Numbered from the stretch's first letter, positions 8,396 through 15,743 are shown. The stretch is 15,991 nt of DNA from an uncultured Lachnospiraceae bacterium (GCA_902784025.1 CACZTF010000298.1:1-15991), one strand, 5' to 3'. Translations and numbers: made by a program. The notes: generated by a model not told the origin, from the letters alone.

Positions 8396-9117
8396 TCCCT
8401 ATCGAGCGTTTTAATGAGATCGTGGAAGAGGAACTGAAACTGCTTCCAGCTTACGTGTTTGAGGAATTGAACGGAGGCGTCGTAGTAGACGAAAAGGTGA
8501 ATCTCCATCCGAAAAGAATGGCAGATGATCTGTACATTATGGGAACATATTCCAGTTCGCCGACAATGGGTAAGCAGATCGTGATATATTACGGTTCTTT
8601 TTCCAAAACAATGCCATTTGCGGACGAAGAAACCTTGCGTATGAAAATACGTGACACTTTGCGCCATGAGTTCCGCCATCATATGGAGACCAGGGCAGGT
8701 TTCTTCGGAAAAGGTACCCTTATCGATGAGGATAAGCAGGAGATGGACAGATACTATCTTATGCACGCAAAAAAGGAGGAATCTTCAGGCGGGGAAGGAT
8801 ATGAGCATGGCCGGACTGATCAGACAGGGAATGATCATGAAGGATCAGGGAACAAAAAAGAGCAGGAAAAACTGAAGATACAGGAAGAGGCAGCTGACAG
8901 AAAAGAGAATACAGAAGAGATACAACAAAAAGACGATAACATCACAACGGCCGGACAGGAAGGATACTGCAAAAAGGAAAGAGATACTATATTTGTCAGT
9001 AATGCAGACCATACAGAGGCAAAGACAGATGAGATAATTGCGGAGGATGATACCGTAATACTTCCGGCGGGATTTTCGGGAGTGCGTTTTGTAAGTCTTT
9101 GCGGAAAACAGAAATGA
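8392..9117 (+). CDS. Zincin-like metallopeptidase family protein with charged C-terminal tail
   Basis: I chose ATG 8392, which overlaps the ADH stop (ATGA), giving 241 residues; a TTG two codons earlier is possible. The first 125 or so residues resemble the short bacterial zincin family. They open with IPIERFNEIVEEELKLLP, then have a strand region and a zinc-binding HEFRH (92-96, within RHEFRHHMETRAG). From about residue 130 to 220 the protein is low-complexity, rich in Glu, Lys, Asp and Gln and probably disordered. It ends in a more hydrophobic stretch, TVILPAGFSGVRFVSLCG. Family members are usually 110-140 residues, so the tail is an unusual extension. The overlap implies coupled translation with the ADH-like gene. 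The peptidase activity is inferred only from the motif. Confidence 0.72.
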   Translation: MIPIERFNEIVEEELKLLPAYVFEELNGGVVVDEKVNLHPKRMADDLYIMGTYSSSPTMGKQIVIYYGSFSKTMPFADEETLRMKIRDTLRHEFRHHMETRAGFFGKGTLIDEDKQEMDRYYLMHAKKEESSGGEGYEHGRTDQTGNDHEGSGNKKEQEKLKIQEEAADRKENTEEIQQKDDNITTAGQEGYCKKERDTIFVSNADHTEAKTDEIIAEDDTVILPAGFSGVRFVSLCGKQK

Positions 9118-9187
9118 TGAAAAAGAAAAACGGGATACACAAAGAAAGTGTTTGATACAATTTGTACGAAATGGGTAAGAACAGTTT

Positions 9188-9214
9188 CTGACAGTCTGAA
9201 AAATATGGTATAAT
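9188..9214 (+). promoter_or_regulatory. Promoter for gdpP-rplI-dnaB
   Basis: A perfect TATAAT (9209-9214) with an upstream TG (9206-9207) forms an extended -10. CTGACA (9188-9193) is a five-of-six -35 match, but the spacer is only 15 bp. It lies in the 181-bp gap before gdpP, about 85 nt from the start codon, and separates this operon from the genes upstream. Confidence 0.65.
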
Positions 9215-9298
9215 TACACGATGTCTTAAAAAAGCAAGTATACAGATTTCCGGCGAAGCAGATGCCGGTGTGTTGTCTCTTTTTCAAGGAAAGGAAGA

Positions 9299-11329
9299 AT
9301 GGAACAGTTTCAGGAAGCAAAAAAACATAAGCTCACAGGAAAACTGAAGCAGGCTGTAACCTGGGCCATAGTGACCGAAATAGGATTCGGTGTGCTGGTA
9401 GTGCTGTTCTTTTTGTACCGAAGGGATTTTTGGTGGATACTCCTTATAGGATTCGGTCTTTACACTATCTTGTTTTTGTACATTATCACTGCTTTGAGAA
9501 AAGGTATATTAAGGGCTGCCATAAAGTTTTCTTCCGGTTATTCGGCGACCCAGAACAAATTACTATACGAAATGAACATACCCTATGGGGTACTGGATAA
9601 AAAGGGGCGTATAATGTGGATGAACAGGCTCCTTGATGAAATGACTGATGAATCGGAGGTTTACAGAAAAAATATAGCAGGTATATTCCCGCAGATAAGA
9701 CCCGATAATTTTCCCGCAGAAGACGGAGCTGCGGTTTTTTCCTTTGACCATGAGACAGACGGACAGATAAAAAAGATCAGGGCTGAAGTAAGAAAGGTTG
9801 TTTCCGAAGGAGGGATCATATTTTACGGAGTCTATCTGTTTGATGAAACAGGTGAGGAGTTAATGCGTAAGAAGCTGTATAATGACAGTTTTGCGGTGGC
9901 CCTCATAGATATTGATAATTACGAGGATGTGCTGGATACGGTAGATGACTTTTCCCAGTCGTATGTGACAGGTATCATTGACAGGAAGATAAGGGATTAC
10001 TTCAAGGGAAACGGGGCTTTTATAAAAAAGCTGGAAAAGGACAGGTACCTGTCGGTATTCAGGCGCGAGGATCTTGATCATTTTACTGAGGATCGTTTTT
10101 CCTTACTGGAAAAAGTAAAGGAAATAGATGTGGGAAATGAAAATAATGTAACCCTCAGTATAGGGATCGGAACGGGAGATAATGATTACGGACGGTGTTA
10201 TGAGGTTTCAAAAGGCTCTTTAGAGCTTGCGTTGGGACGCGGTGGTGACCAGGTGGTGCTCCGTGAAGGAAATGAGGTTTCATATTACGGCGGTAAAAGC
10301 CAGCATATGGAGAGCAATACCCGTGTAAAAGCCCGCGTAAAAGCCCATGCATTAAGAAAGGTCATAGAATCAAAGGAACGTGTGATCATCATGGGGCACA
10401 AATATGCAGATATAGACTCTTTCGGTTCTGCCCTGGGTATGTATTGCTTTGCAAGGCATCTGGGGACGGAAGCCTATGTTGTTTTAAATGATATAAGTCC
10501 GAGCGTAAAGCCTTTTTACGACAGGTTTTTGAGCCGGGATGAGTACAAAGGTAAGATCATCAAGTCAAATATGGCGATAAGCAAGGCTGATGATGATACA
10601 GCAGTGATCGTAACGGATGTGAACCGTCCTGAAATGACGGAGTGTCCGGAAATACTTGACATGGTAAACACCCGTGTGGTATTCGATCATCACAGGGTAA
10701 ATGAAAATCCCATAAAGAATGTGGTGCTTACCCATGTGGATACCACTGCATCTTCTGCAAGTGAGATGGTCACGGAGATGATGCAGTTCGGAAGTATGGA
10801 TATAAAGCTTAAGGGCTTTGAAGCTGATGCTTTATACGCCGGCATAGTGATAGATACCGATCAGTTTAATACAAAGGCAGGTCCCAGAACATTTGAAGCA
10901 GCGGCATTCTTAAGAAGGAACGGTGCCGATGTGGCAAGGGTGAGAAAGCTTCTGCGCACGGACATGGATGAATACCGCTGTGTTGCAAATTGTGTAGGCC
11001 GTGCCGAGATATTTATGGACAATTTTGCCATAACAAAATACATCGACGATTCAGGAGGCAATCCCATAGAAGGTGCGGCCAAAGCGGCCAATGAGCTGCT
11101 GGATATCGCCGGTGTAAAGGCATCCTTTGCCCTTACGGATCTGGGAGATATTATAAAGATATCCGCAAGATCCATAGATGAGGTGAATGTACAGATCATC
11201 ATGGAGAAACTGGGAGGCGGAGGCCATCTGACCACTGCGGGAGCCCAGGTAAAGGATGCAGATTTGGAAGAGGTAGTTGAGAGATTAAAGAGCATATTGA
11301 AAGAGATGCTTGAAAAAGGAGAAATCTGA
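9299..11329 (+). CDS. gdpP: Cyclic-di-AMP phosphodiesterase GdpP (DHH family)
   Basis: The 676-residue membrane protein hydrolyses c-di-AMP to pApA and so controls potassium and osmotic homeostasis and cell-wall stress. Two N-terminal membrane helices lie at about 20-42 and 45-68. A PAS-like domain and a degenerate GGDEF domain (about 190-320) follow, then DHH and DHHA1 domains. DHH-site residues are H367, D371 and D373 (GHKYADID), the VTDVNRP segment, and D463-H464-H465. DHHA1 ends with GGGGHLTTAGAQ. The length and order match Bacillus GdpP (about 660 residues). ATG 9299 follows AAGGAAAGGAAG closely. rplI starts two bases after the stop, and gdpP-rplI-dnaB is a conserved Firmicute gene order. 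Confidence 0.95.
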   Translation: MEQFQEAKKHKLTGKLKQAVTWAIVTEIGFGVLVVLFFLYRRDFWWILLIGFGLYTILFLYIITALRKGILRAAIKFSSGYSATQNKLLYEMNIPYGVLDKKGRIMWMNRLLDEMTDESEVYRKNIAGIFPQIRPDNFPAEDGAAVFSFDHETDGQIKKIRAEVRKVVSEGGIIFYGVYLFDETGEELMRKKLYNDSFAVALIDIDNYEDVLDTVDDFSQSYVTGIIDRKIRDYFKGNGAFIKKLEKDRYLSVFRREDLDHFTEDRFSLLEKVKEIDVGNENNVTLSIGIGTGDNDYGRCYEVSKGSLELALGRGGDQVVLREGNEVSYYGGKSQHMESNTRVKARVKAHALRKVIESKERVIIMGHKYADIDSFGSALGMYCFARHLGTEAYVVLNDISPSVKPFYDRFLSRDEYKGKIIKSNMAISKADDDTAVIVTDVNRPEMTECPEILDMVNTRVVFDHHRVNENPIKNVVLTHVDTTASSASEMVTEMMQFGSMDIKLKGFEADALYAGIVIDTDQFNTKAGPRTFEAAAFLRRNGADVARVRKLLRTDMDEYRCVANCVGRAEIFMDNFAITKYIDDSGGNPIEGAAKAANELLDIAGVKASFALTDLGDIIKISARSIDEVNVQIIMEKLGGGGHLTTAGAQVKDADLEEVVERLKSILKEMLEKGEI

Positions 11330-11331
11330 TC

Positions 11332-11781
11332 ATGAAGATTATACTATCAGAAGATGTAAAAAAGCTGGGGAAAAAGGGTGAAGTGGTCGAGGTGAGTGAC
11401 GGCTATGCCAGAAATTTCTTGATAAAGAAAGGTCTTGGCAAGGAGGCTTCAGCCGGAAACCTGTCAGAGCTTAAGGATTCACAGGCCAAGGCTGCGCGCA
11501 TCGCAGAAGAGGAACTGGAAGAGGCCAAAGAAGAAGCTGTAAAACTCTCCGGGGTAACGCTTCATATACCTGTTAAGGTAGGCGGGAACGGAAAGCTTTT
11601 CGGTGCAGTTTCGTCCAAAGAGATCGCAGACGAACTGAAGAAGCAGACGGGCATAGAGATCGATAAAAAGAAACTGAAGCTGGATGAGACCATAAAGACT
11701 GTGGGATTCTATCCCATTCCCGTAAAACTCCACAGAGAGGTTACGGCAACACTTAAGGTTATCGTTGAAGAAAAGGGCTGA
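11332..11781 (+). CDS. rplI: 50S ribosomal protein L9
   Basis: The 149-residue protein is the normal L9 length. The N-terminal rRNA-binding domain opens MKIILSEDVKKLGKKGEVVEV and contains DGYARNFLIKKGLG. A long charged linker helix follows (about 45-75), then the C-terminal domain with GKLFGAVSSKEIAD and a basic stretch. L9 binds at the base of the L1 stalk of the large subunit and helps reading-frame maintenance. A Shine-Dalgarno GGAGA lies inside the end of gdpP, only about 9 bases upstream, so translation is coupled. dnaB begins 5 bases after the stop. Confidence 0.97.
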   Translation: MKIILSEDVKKLGKKGEVVEVSDGYARNFLIKKGLGKEASAGNLSELKDSQAKAARIAEEELEEAKEEAVKLSGVTLHIPVKVGGNGKLFGAVSSKEIADELKKQTGIEIDKKKLKLDETIKTVGFYPIPVKLHREVTATLKVIVEEKG

Positions 11782-11786
11782 TATTG

Positions 11787-13145
11787 ATGGAAGAAGGGAT
11801 TCAGGTAAGGACCATGCCTCAAAACCCAGAGGCTGAAAAAAGTGTTATAGGCTCACTTATGGTGGATTCGTCATCTATCTCTGAAATAAGCAGTATCATA
11901 ACAAAAGATGATTTTTATCTTGATACTTACGGTGTGATATTTGATACCATTTCCCGGATGTGTGACGATGGGCAGGCTGTAGACGCCCTGACTCTGAGTA
12001 ATGAACTTAAAAAAAAGAATGTTCCGGACACCATAGTGTCCTTTGATTTTCTTCGTGATCTGCAGGTGTCTGCGGGAACATCTGCACATATCAGGCACTA
12101 TGCGAATATAGTCAGGGAGAAATCACTCCTTCGCAGGATCATAAAGGTAAATGAGAGGATAGCGTCAGATTGTTATGCCGGGGAAAAGGATACTAAGGAG
12201 ATACTGGAAGAAACAGAAGAAAAGATCTTTAATCTGGTAAAATCCGGAGGCGGAAAAGAAGCTTCTTCTATAAAAGAAGTTTTGTATAAATCCCTGGATA
12301 TGATCAATGAAGCTTATAAGAATAAAGGTGCGCTGTCAGGAGTACCTACGGGTTTTGCAGAACTTGATGACTGCCTTGGCGGCCTGCAGCCTTCGGATCT
12401 TATTCTTATTGGTGCAAGACCTTCCATGGGAAAGACGGCGTTTGTTCTGAACATAGCTGAACACGCAGCTGTTAAGGCCGGTATATCCGTGGCTGTCTTT
12501 TCACTGGAGATGTCTGATGTACAGCTGGCTAACAGATTTCTTTCCATGGAGTCCATGGTTCCGGCAGACAAGCTGAGAAAAGGGGATCTGGATGCGGGAG
12601 ACTGGGAAAGACTTGTAGATGCTATGGATGTTCTTTCCCAATCAGGTATAATAATCGATGATACACCGGGTATAAGTGTAGCTGAACTCAGAAGCAGGTG
12701 CAGGAAATATAAGCTCGAGAAAAACATAGGTCTTGTGATCATCGATTATCTTCAGTTGATGAATTATACAGGAAAAACAGAATCCAGGACTCTGGAACTT
12801 TCCAAGATATCCGGTGGCCTGAAATCCCTGGCGCGGGAACTGGATGTGCCGGTCGTAGCACTTTCACAGCTTTCCCGTGCGCCGGATGCCAGGACGGATC
12901 ACAGACCGGTAATGTCTGATCTTAGAGAGTCCGGAGCTATAGAGCAGGATGCTGATGTTATCATGTTTATATACCGCGATGAGTATTACAATAAAGACAC
13001 AGATGAGAGAAATGTGGCTGAGATAAATGTAGCCAAGCAGAGAAAAGGTCCTTTAGATGTTATCAAGCTTGCGTGGCTGCCTGAGCAGACAAGGTTTTAT
13101 AATTATTCCAGAAAATATTCGGATACAGGGGAAGGAGGAAACTAA
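11787..13145 (+). CDS. dnaB: Replicative DNA helicase DnaB (DnaC in Bacillus nomenclature)
   Basis: The protein is 452 residues from ATG 11787; an in-frame TTG immediately before it (11784) could also serve, and AAAGGG at 11772-11777 suits either. The N-terminal DnaB domain starts with the typical VRTMPQNPEAEKSVIGSL. The RecA-like C-terminal domain has Walker A GARPSMGKT (209-217), Walker B with D320 in IIDYLQLM, and SDLRESGAIEQDADVIMF near the end. It forms a hexamer that unwinds the lagging-strand template at the fork and recruits primase. The length matches the family (440-470). No intein is present. It is the last gene of the gdpP-rplI-dnaB operon, ended by the terminator about 75 bp downstream. 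Confidence 0.97.
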   Translation: MEEGIQVRTMPQNPEAEKSVIGSLMVDSSSISEISSIITKDDFYLDTYGVIFDTISRMCDDGQAVDALTLSNELKKKNVPDTIVSFDFLRDLQVSAGTSAHIRHYANIVREKSLLRRIIKVNERIASDCYAGEKDTKEILEETEEKIFNLVKSGGGKEASSIKEVLYKSLDMINEAYKNKGALSGVPTGFAELDDCLGGLQPSDLILIGARPSMGKTAFVLNIAEHAAVKAGISVAVFSLEMSDVQLANRFLSMESMVPADKLRKGDLDAGDWERLVDAMDVLSQSGIIIDDTPGISVAELRSRCRKYKLEKNIGLVIIDYLQLMNYTGKTESRTLELSKISGGLKSLARELDVPVVALSQLSRAPDARTDHRPVMSDLRESGAIEQDADVIMFIYRDEYYNKDTDERNVAEINVAKQRKGPLDVIKLAWLPEQTRFYNYSRKYSDTGEGGN

Positions 13146-13216
13146 AGCCTTGTCTGCAGTCAGCTCTGCAGAACAGATATTTTGACAGGACAATGATATT
13201 TTAATAATGCAATAAT

Positions 13217-13256
13217 AAAAATCCCGAATGTAAGCTTGCATACATTCGGGATTTTT
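13217..13256. terminator. Bidirectional intrinsic terminator (dnaB / zinc-ribbon gene)
   Basis: A 16-base inverted repeat, with ATCCCGAATGTA (13221-13232) as its core left arm and the matching right arm at 13241-13252, has an 8-nt loop. It is flanked by an A run and a T run. It lies between two convergent genes and can end both transcripts. Confidence 0.93.
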
Positions 13257-13290
13257 TTCGATAAAGTGTATACTATATCATCTTATAGTA

Positions 13291-14343
13291 TTACCAACCG
13301 TAATTTCCGGAACTCATGTCCCATAACTTATTAATGGATTCATCAATCTTTCCGCCGTAGTCGCCGGCAGAGTCTATTATCTTTCCACCAACATCTTCAA
13401 AAAACTCTATAACACCGGGATCTGTGTTTTCGTAGCCATGATCGTAATAGTTGTCAGAATAGGTATCATCACCGTAAATATCCGTATATGATTCGCTGTT
13501 ATCTGACGAAGAACCGTAATCTCCGTTATTTCCCGGGTTGTAACTGTCCTCCTGCTGACCATGCTGTCTGCCGTAGTTATAGTTATCATCTTCGTAGCTG
13601 TAGGAATCAGAACCATTGCTGCTTCCGGAATCATTACCATTTCCGGAATAACCGCTGTTTCCGGAATTATCTGAAGAGCCGCTGTTGTCATCTCCGGAAC
13701 GGTAAAGAGATCCGAAAGGATTCTTCCATTTGGAACCGCCGGAAGTATCATCTGAGGCTTCGGTCTCTGTTGTTTCTGTAACGGTTGTTGTTTCCTCGGT
13801 TTCCTGAGCTTCTCGAAGCTCTGCATCATCGTTTGGCTTAAATGCGTTCTGGACATTTATCGCGATTATGGCTATGACAAAAGCCGCGGCGATACCAACT
13901 GCCGCCAAAACACCTTTTGATGTCCACTTGGAAGCCTTTTTTGCAGTGGAATCCTCAAACTGAAGATCGACCTCACCGGTTATATCATGTTTGTTTTCTT
14001 CAGTACGGTCACCATATGCCTGATCGTATTTGTCATACCGGTCATACTTATCATATCCGGATCCGCTGCTGAACTCATCATAGGCTCCAAAACCGTTGTC
14101 TGGGCCATCATCATTATAATGGTCATAATAATTGTTATTATACTGATCATCATTACTACGGAAACGCCCGTCATCACGAGTGTTCTGACGTAAGTCATCA
14201 TCGTGAAGGCCCCGGTACTTTTTGGTGTGTCCTTCTTTGGGATCATTCTTTTCGTAAATGATATCCGGTTCGATGGGAGTACCGCATTTTGAACAGAATT
14301 CGTCACCGATACGCATCTTATGCCCGCATTTTGTGCATCTCAT
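13291..14343 (-). CDS. Zinc-ribbon, single-pass membrane protein with disordered tail
   Basis: The 350-residue protein begins with a zinc ribbon holding C3, C6, C17 and C20. A hydrophilic segment follows with repeated Tyr-Asp units (YDKYDRYDKYDQ, about 97-108). One membrane helix lies at about 144-164. A tail of about 185 residues has a Thr/Glu-rich patch, then long Ser, Gly, Asn, Asp and Tyr stretches, and ends in two short amphipathic segments (EFFEDVGGKIID and INKLWDM). With no signal peptide, the likely topology is ribbon inside and tail outside. A strong AAGGAGGGG (14350-14358) sets the start. Zinc-ribbon plus one-TM proteins are common in Lachnospiraceae and mostly uncharacterised. No function is assigned. 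Confidence 0.82.
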   Translation of the reverse strand: MRCTKCGHKMRIGDEFCSKCGTPIEPDIIYEKNDPKEGHTKKYRGLHDDDLRQNTRDDGRFRSNDDQYNNNYYDHYNDDGPDNGFGAYDEFSSGSGYDKYDRYDKYDQAYGDRTEENKHDITGEVDLQFEDSTAKKASKWTSKGVLAAVGIAAAFVIAIIAINVQNAFKPNDDAELREAQETEETTTVTETTETEASDDTSGGSKWKNPFGSLYRSGDDNSGSSDNSGNSGYSGNGNDSGSSNGSDSYSYEDDNYNYGRQHGQQEDSYNPGNNGDYGSSSDNSESYTDIYGDDTYSDNYYDHGYENTDPGVIEFFEDVGGKIIDSAGDYGGKIDESINKLWDMSSGNYGW

Positions 14344-14400
14344 AAAAAACCCCTCCTTATATATAACCTGAAAATATTAAAACAAGATGCCACTAATAAC

Positions 14401-14429
14401 ATTTTAACATGTAATAGTAAAAAAAAACA
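14401..14429 (-). promoter_or_regulatory. Possible promoter of the zinc-ribbon gene
   Basis: On the - strand, TGTTAAAAT (14409-14401) resembles an extended -10. It lies about 58 bases before the start codon. The -35 region is AT-rich without a good match. The call rests on the -10 and the position only. Confidence 0.3.
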
Positions 14430-14523
14430 TTAATTCACAAATTTTTCAAAACCGGAGTTGATATTGCAAAGCTTAGATCGTATCTGCCGACTGAAAATTT
14501 TATTAAAACAATCTTTTTAATGA

Positions 14524-14552
14524 TTGACAAAACAATTGCTATTTGATATAAT
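14524..14552 (+). promoter_or_regulatory. Consensus sigma-A promoter of the XRE gene
   Basis: TTGACA (14524-14529) and TATAAT (14547-14552) both match consensus exactly and are spaced by 17 bp. Transcription should start near 14559, giving a leader of about 78 nt. The leader contains a small GC hairpin (GCGCC 14596-14600 with GGCGC 14607-14611) before the ribosome site. This is the best promoter in the window. Confidence 0.88.
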
Positions 14553-14636
14553 TTAAAATTACTACAAACCTTCAAATTCTTCAGTTTCTTTTTATGCGCC
14601 TCTTCAGGCGCCTTGCTTTCTTAGCGGAGGTTTCAT

Positions 14637-14891
14637 ATGAGTCCTGTTTATATTACTATTTTACAAGAAGAAACCGGAAAACGCATCAAGGAACTAATGG
14701 AAAAAAGAAATCTTAAAGTTAAAGACCTTCAGGAGGCTTGCGGATTTGAGCAGCCCCAGGCAGTTTACAAGTGGTTGAGCGGTCAGTGCCTTCCTTCTTT
14801 GGAAAGTCTGGCCGTATTATCGATAATACTGGAAACCCCTATGGACGGCATCCTTGTCAGAAGCAAGGCTGCTTCTTTTTTTTGTTTTTAA
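14637..14891 (+). CDS. Small XRE/HTH-family transcriptional regulator
   Basis: The 84-residue protein is essentially one helix-turn-helix domain. It reads GKRIKELMEKRNLKVKDLQEACGF, then the recognition-helix part QPQAVYKWLSGQCLPSLESL, then LAVLSIILETPMDGIL, as in the short XRE regulators common in Lachnospiraceae. It should bind DNA as a dimer; no effector or oligomerisation domain is present. GCGGAGG eight bases before ATG 14637 gives a strong ribosome site, and a consensus promoter lies about 85 bp upstream. The last codons (from residue 75) overlap an intrinsic terminator whose T run precedes the stop codon, so part of the mRNA may lack a stop. The targets are unknown. Confidence 0.8.
   Translation: MSPVYITILQEETGKRIKELMEKRNLKVKDLQEACGFEQPQAVYKWLSGQCLPSLESLAVLSIILETPMDGILVRSKAASFFCF
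14859..14883 (+). terminator. Intrinsic terminator inside the 3' end of the XRE gene
   Basis: AGAAGCA (14859-14865) pairs with TGCTTCT (14870-14876) around a 4-nt loop. An unbroken run of eight T (14876-14883) follows, then G and more T. The predicted RNA end is several bases upstream of the TAA at 14889-14891. Confidence 0.75.
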
Positions 14892-14925
14892 TGCAAAAAT
14901 ATGATATGCACTTTTGCCTGCACGC

Positions 14926-14954
14926 TTGACTTTTAATATTTTTTTTATTAAACT
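14926..14954 (+). promoter_or_regulatory. Probable promoter of the queD-queE leader
   Basis: TTGACT (14926-14931) is a five-of-six -35 match. With exactly 17 bp spacing comes TAAACT (14949-14954), a four-of-six -10. Transcription would start near 14961, upstream of the structured leader. Confidence 0.55.
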
Positions 14955-14956
14955 GG

Positions 14957-15130
14957 CATGCATGCGTTCTGCTCTAAAGGCAGATCACAATTTTGACCGA
15001 CAGTTCGTTTGCACCATCCTGTCGTAAAACAAAACTAGGGCTGTACAATAAGATTGAGAAAAACGGGGCAGGGATGGATCATCCCTTGTCCTTGTATTTG
15101 TTGTGCACGCCCGGTTTTACCGGGCTTTTT
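14957..15130 (+). promoter_or_regulatory. Structured leader of queD, candidate preQ1-I type riboswitch with terminator
   Basis: The putative aptamer is at 14998-15035. P1 is CGACAG (14998-15003) with CTGTCG (15019-15024), and the loop begins TTC and contains GCACC. An A-rich 7-nt linker follows, then AAAC (15032-15035), which can pair with GTTT of the loop (15007-15010) as an H-type pseudoknot. This is the general preQ1-I plan. A terminator (GCCCGG 15109-15114 with CCGGGC 15120-15125, then a T run) lies before queD. Its 5' arm could instead pair with 15032-15041 (GGGC plus AAA), giving an antiterminator that overlaps the pseudoknot strand, so ligand binding would favour termination. Additional hairpins at 14968-14984 and 15066-15092 are unexplained. 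The downstream queuosine genes support the call. The loop is longer than in known examples, so a different RNA remains possible. Confidence 0.55.
15109..15130 (+). terminator. Leader terminator upstream of queD
   Basis: A 6-bp GC stem (15109-15114 with 15120-15125) with loop TTTTA is followed by TTTTT. It ends 45 bases before the chosen queD start and is the likely expression platform of the leader. Confidence 0.8.
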
Positions 15131-15174
15131 AATTTTTTACAAAACTGATGTTTGATCGGGAAAAGGATATCCGT

Positions 15175-15594
15175 ATGTATTATTTAAAAACAGAAGTGGC
15201 ATTTGATTCTGCGCATTTTCTAAAAGATTATAATGGCAAATGCAGTAACATCCACGGCCACCGGTGGAGGGTGGTGGTTCATATAAAGTCAGAAAGTCTG
15301 ATCCGGGAGGGACAGAAAAAAGGTATGGTAGAGGATTTCAGTGATATAAAATCGGCATTGAAAGAATTATGCAATACACTCGACCATTGTTTTATGATCG
15401 AGCAGGGTTCTCTTTTGACAGAAACCCTTGAAGCTCTGAAAAAAGAAAATTTTCGTTTGGTAGAGATGCCTTTTCGCCCCACAGCAGAAAACCTGGCAAG
15501 GTACATATATGAAACTCTTAAAGAGCAAGGGTTTGAAATGTATATGACAGAGGTATATGAAACGCCGGGAAACTGTGCTATGTACACCGGGTGA
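15175..15594 (+). CDS. queD: 6-carboxy-5,6,7,8-tetrahydropterin synthase QueD (PTPS family)
   Basis: The enzyme converts 7,8-dihydroneopterin triphosphate to 6-carboxytetrahydropterin, an early step to preQ0/preQ1 and queuosine. From ATG 15175 it has 139 residues. Zinc ligands are H14 (FDSAHFL), H27 and H29 (NIHGHRW); the catalytic Cys is C23 in KCSNIHGH; D70-H71 in LDHCF and the Glu of YETPGN complete the site. The Cys four residues before His-Gly-His marks QueD-type enzymes. I prefer 15175 because AAAAGGA (15161-15167) lies at good spacing and family members start MYYLKTEV. An in-frame ATG at 15148 adds nine residues but has no ribosome site. The gene lies behind the candidate preQ1 leader and ahead of queE. 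Confidence 0.92.
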   Translation: MYYLKTEVAFDSAHFLKDYNGKCSNIHGHRWRVVVHIKSESLIREGQKKGMVEDFSDIKSALKELCNTLDHCFMIEQGSLLTETLEALKKENFRLVEMPFRPTAENLARYIYETLKEQGFEMYMTEVYETPGNCAMYTG

Positions 15595-15596
15595 TG
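15581..15596 (+). repeat. Direct repeat copy 1 (queD stop)
   Basis: TGTACACCGGGTGATG contains the last codons and stop of queD and the start of the small ORF. It matches 15694-15709 at 15 of 16 bases, 113 bp away. Confidence 0.6.
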
Positions 15597-15710
15597 GTAC
15601 TGTGCAGCGCATATGGTCATTATGATCCAAGGACATATGTTCCGGATGATGACCGGCTGCATGGTGATCAGGGATCATACAGAAAGTGCTTTGTGTACAC
15701 CGGGGGATGA
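15594..15710 (+). CDS. Possible 38-residue ORF between queD and queE, unknown
   Basis: ATG 15594 overlaps the queD stop by one base (TGATG), a layout typical of coupled translation; the frame ends at TGA 15710. The peptide starts MVLCSAYGHYDPRTYVPDDD and ends CFVYTGG, much like the queD end CAMYTG. A 16-base near-repeat underlies that similarity. It matches no family I know. It may be a real small gene or a leftover of a local duplication. Confidence 0.3.
   Translation: MVLCSAYGHYDPRTYVPDDDRLHGDQGSYRKCFVYTGG
15694..15709 (+). repeat. Direct repeat copy 2 (end of small ORF)
   Basis: TGTACACCGGGGGATG matches the copy at the end of queD except for one base. The two copies bracket most of the queD-queE gap. 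Confidence 0.6.
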
Positions 15711-15743
15711 CAGCGTGAAGAACAATTTCGAAGAGAGGATATA

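Noticed and set aside
9488..10300. GGDEF domain of GdpP as a diguanylate cyclase
   Set aside because: The GGDEF signature is degenerate, as is normal for GdpP, so no cyclase function is called.
13407..13856. Second - strand frame inside the zinc-ribbon gene
   Set aside because: Its Thr/Ile/Met-rich composition comes from reading the Asp/Asn/Ser-rich tail in another frame, and it has no ribosome site of its own.
14957..15130. 6S RNA as an explanation of the leader
   Set aside because: The closing stem is suggestive, but the several internal hairpins and the queuosine genes fit a leader better. I recognise no conserved 6S bubble sequences.
15148..15174. Upstream ATG as the queD start
   Set aside because: It has no ribosome site, lies just after the leader terminator, and adds residues absent from typical QueD proteins.
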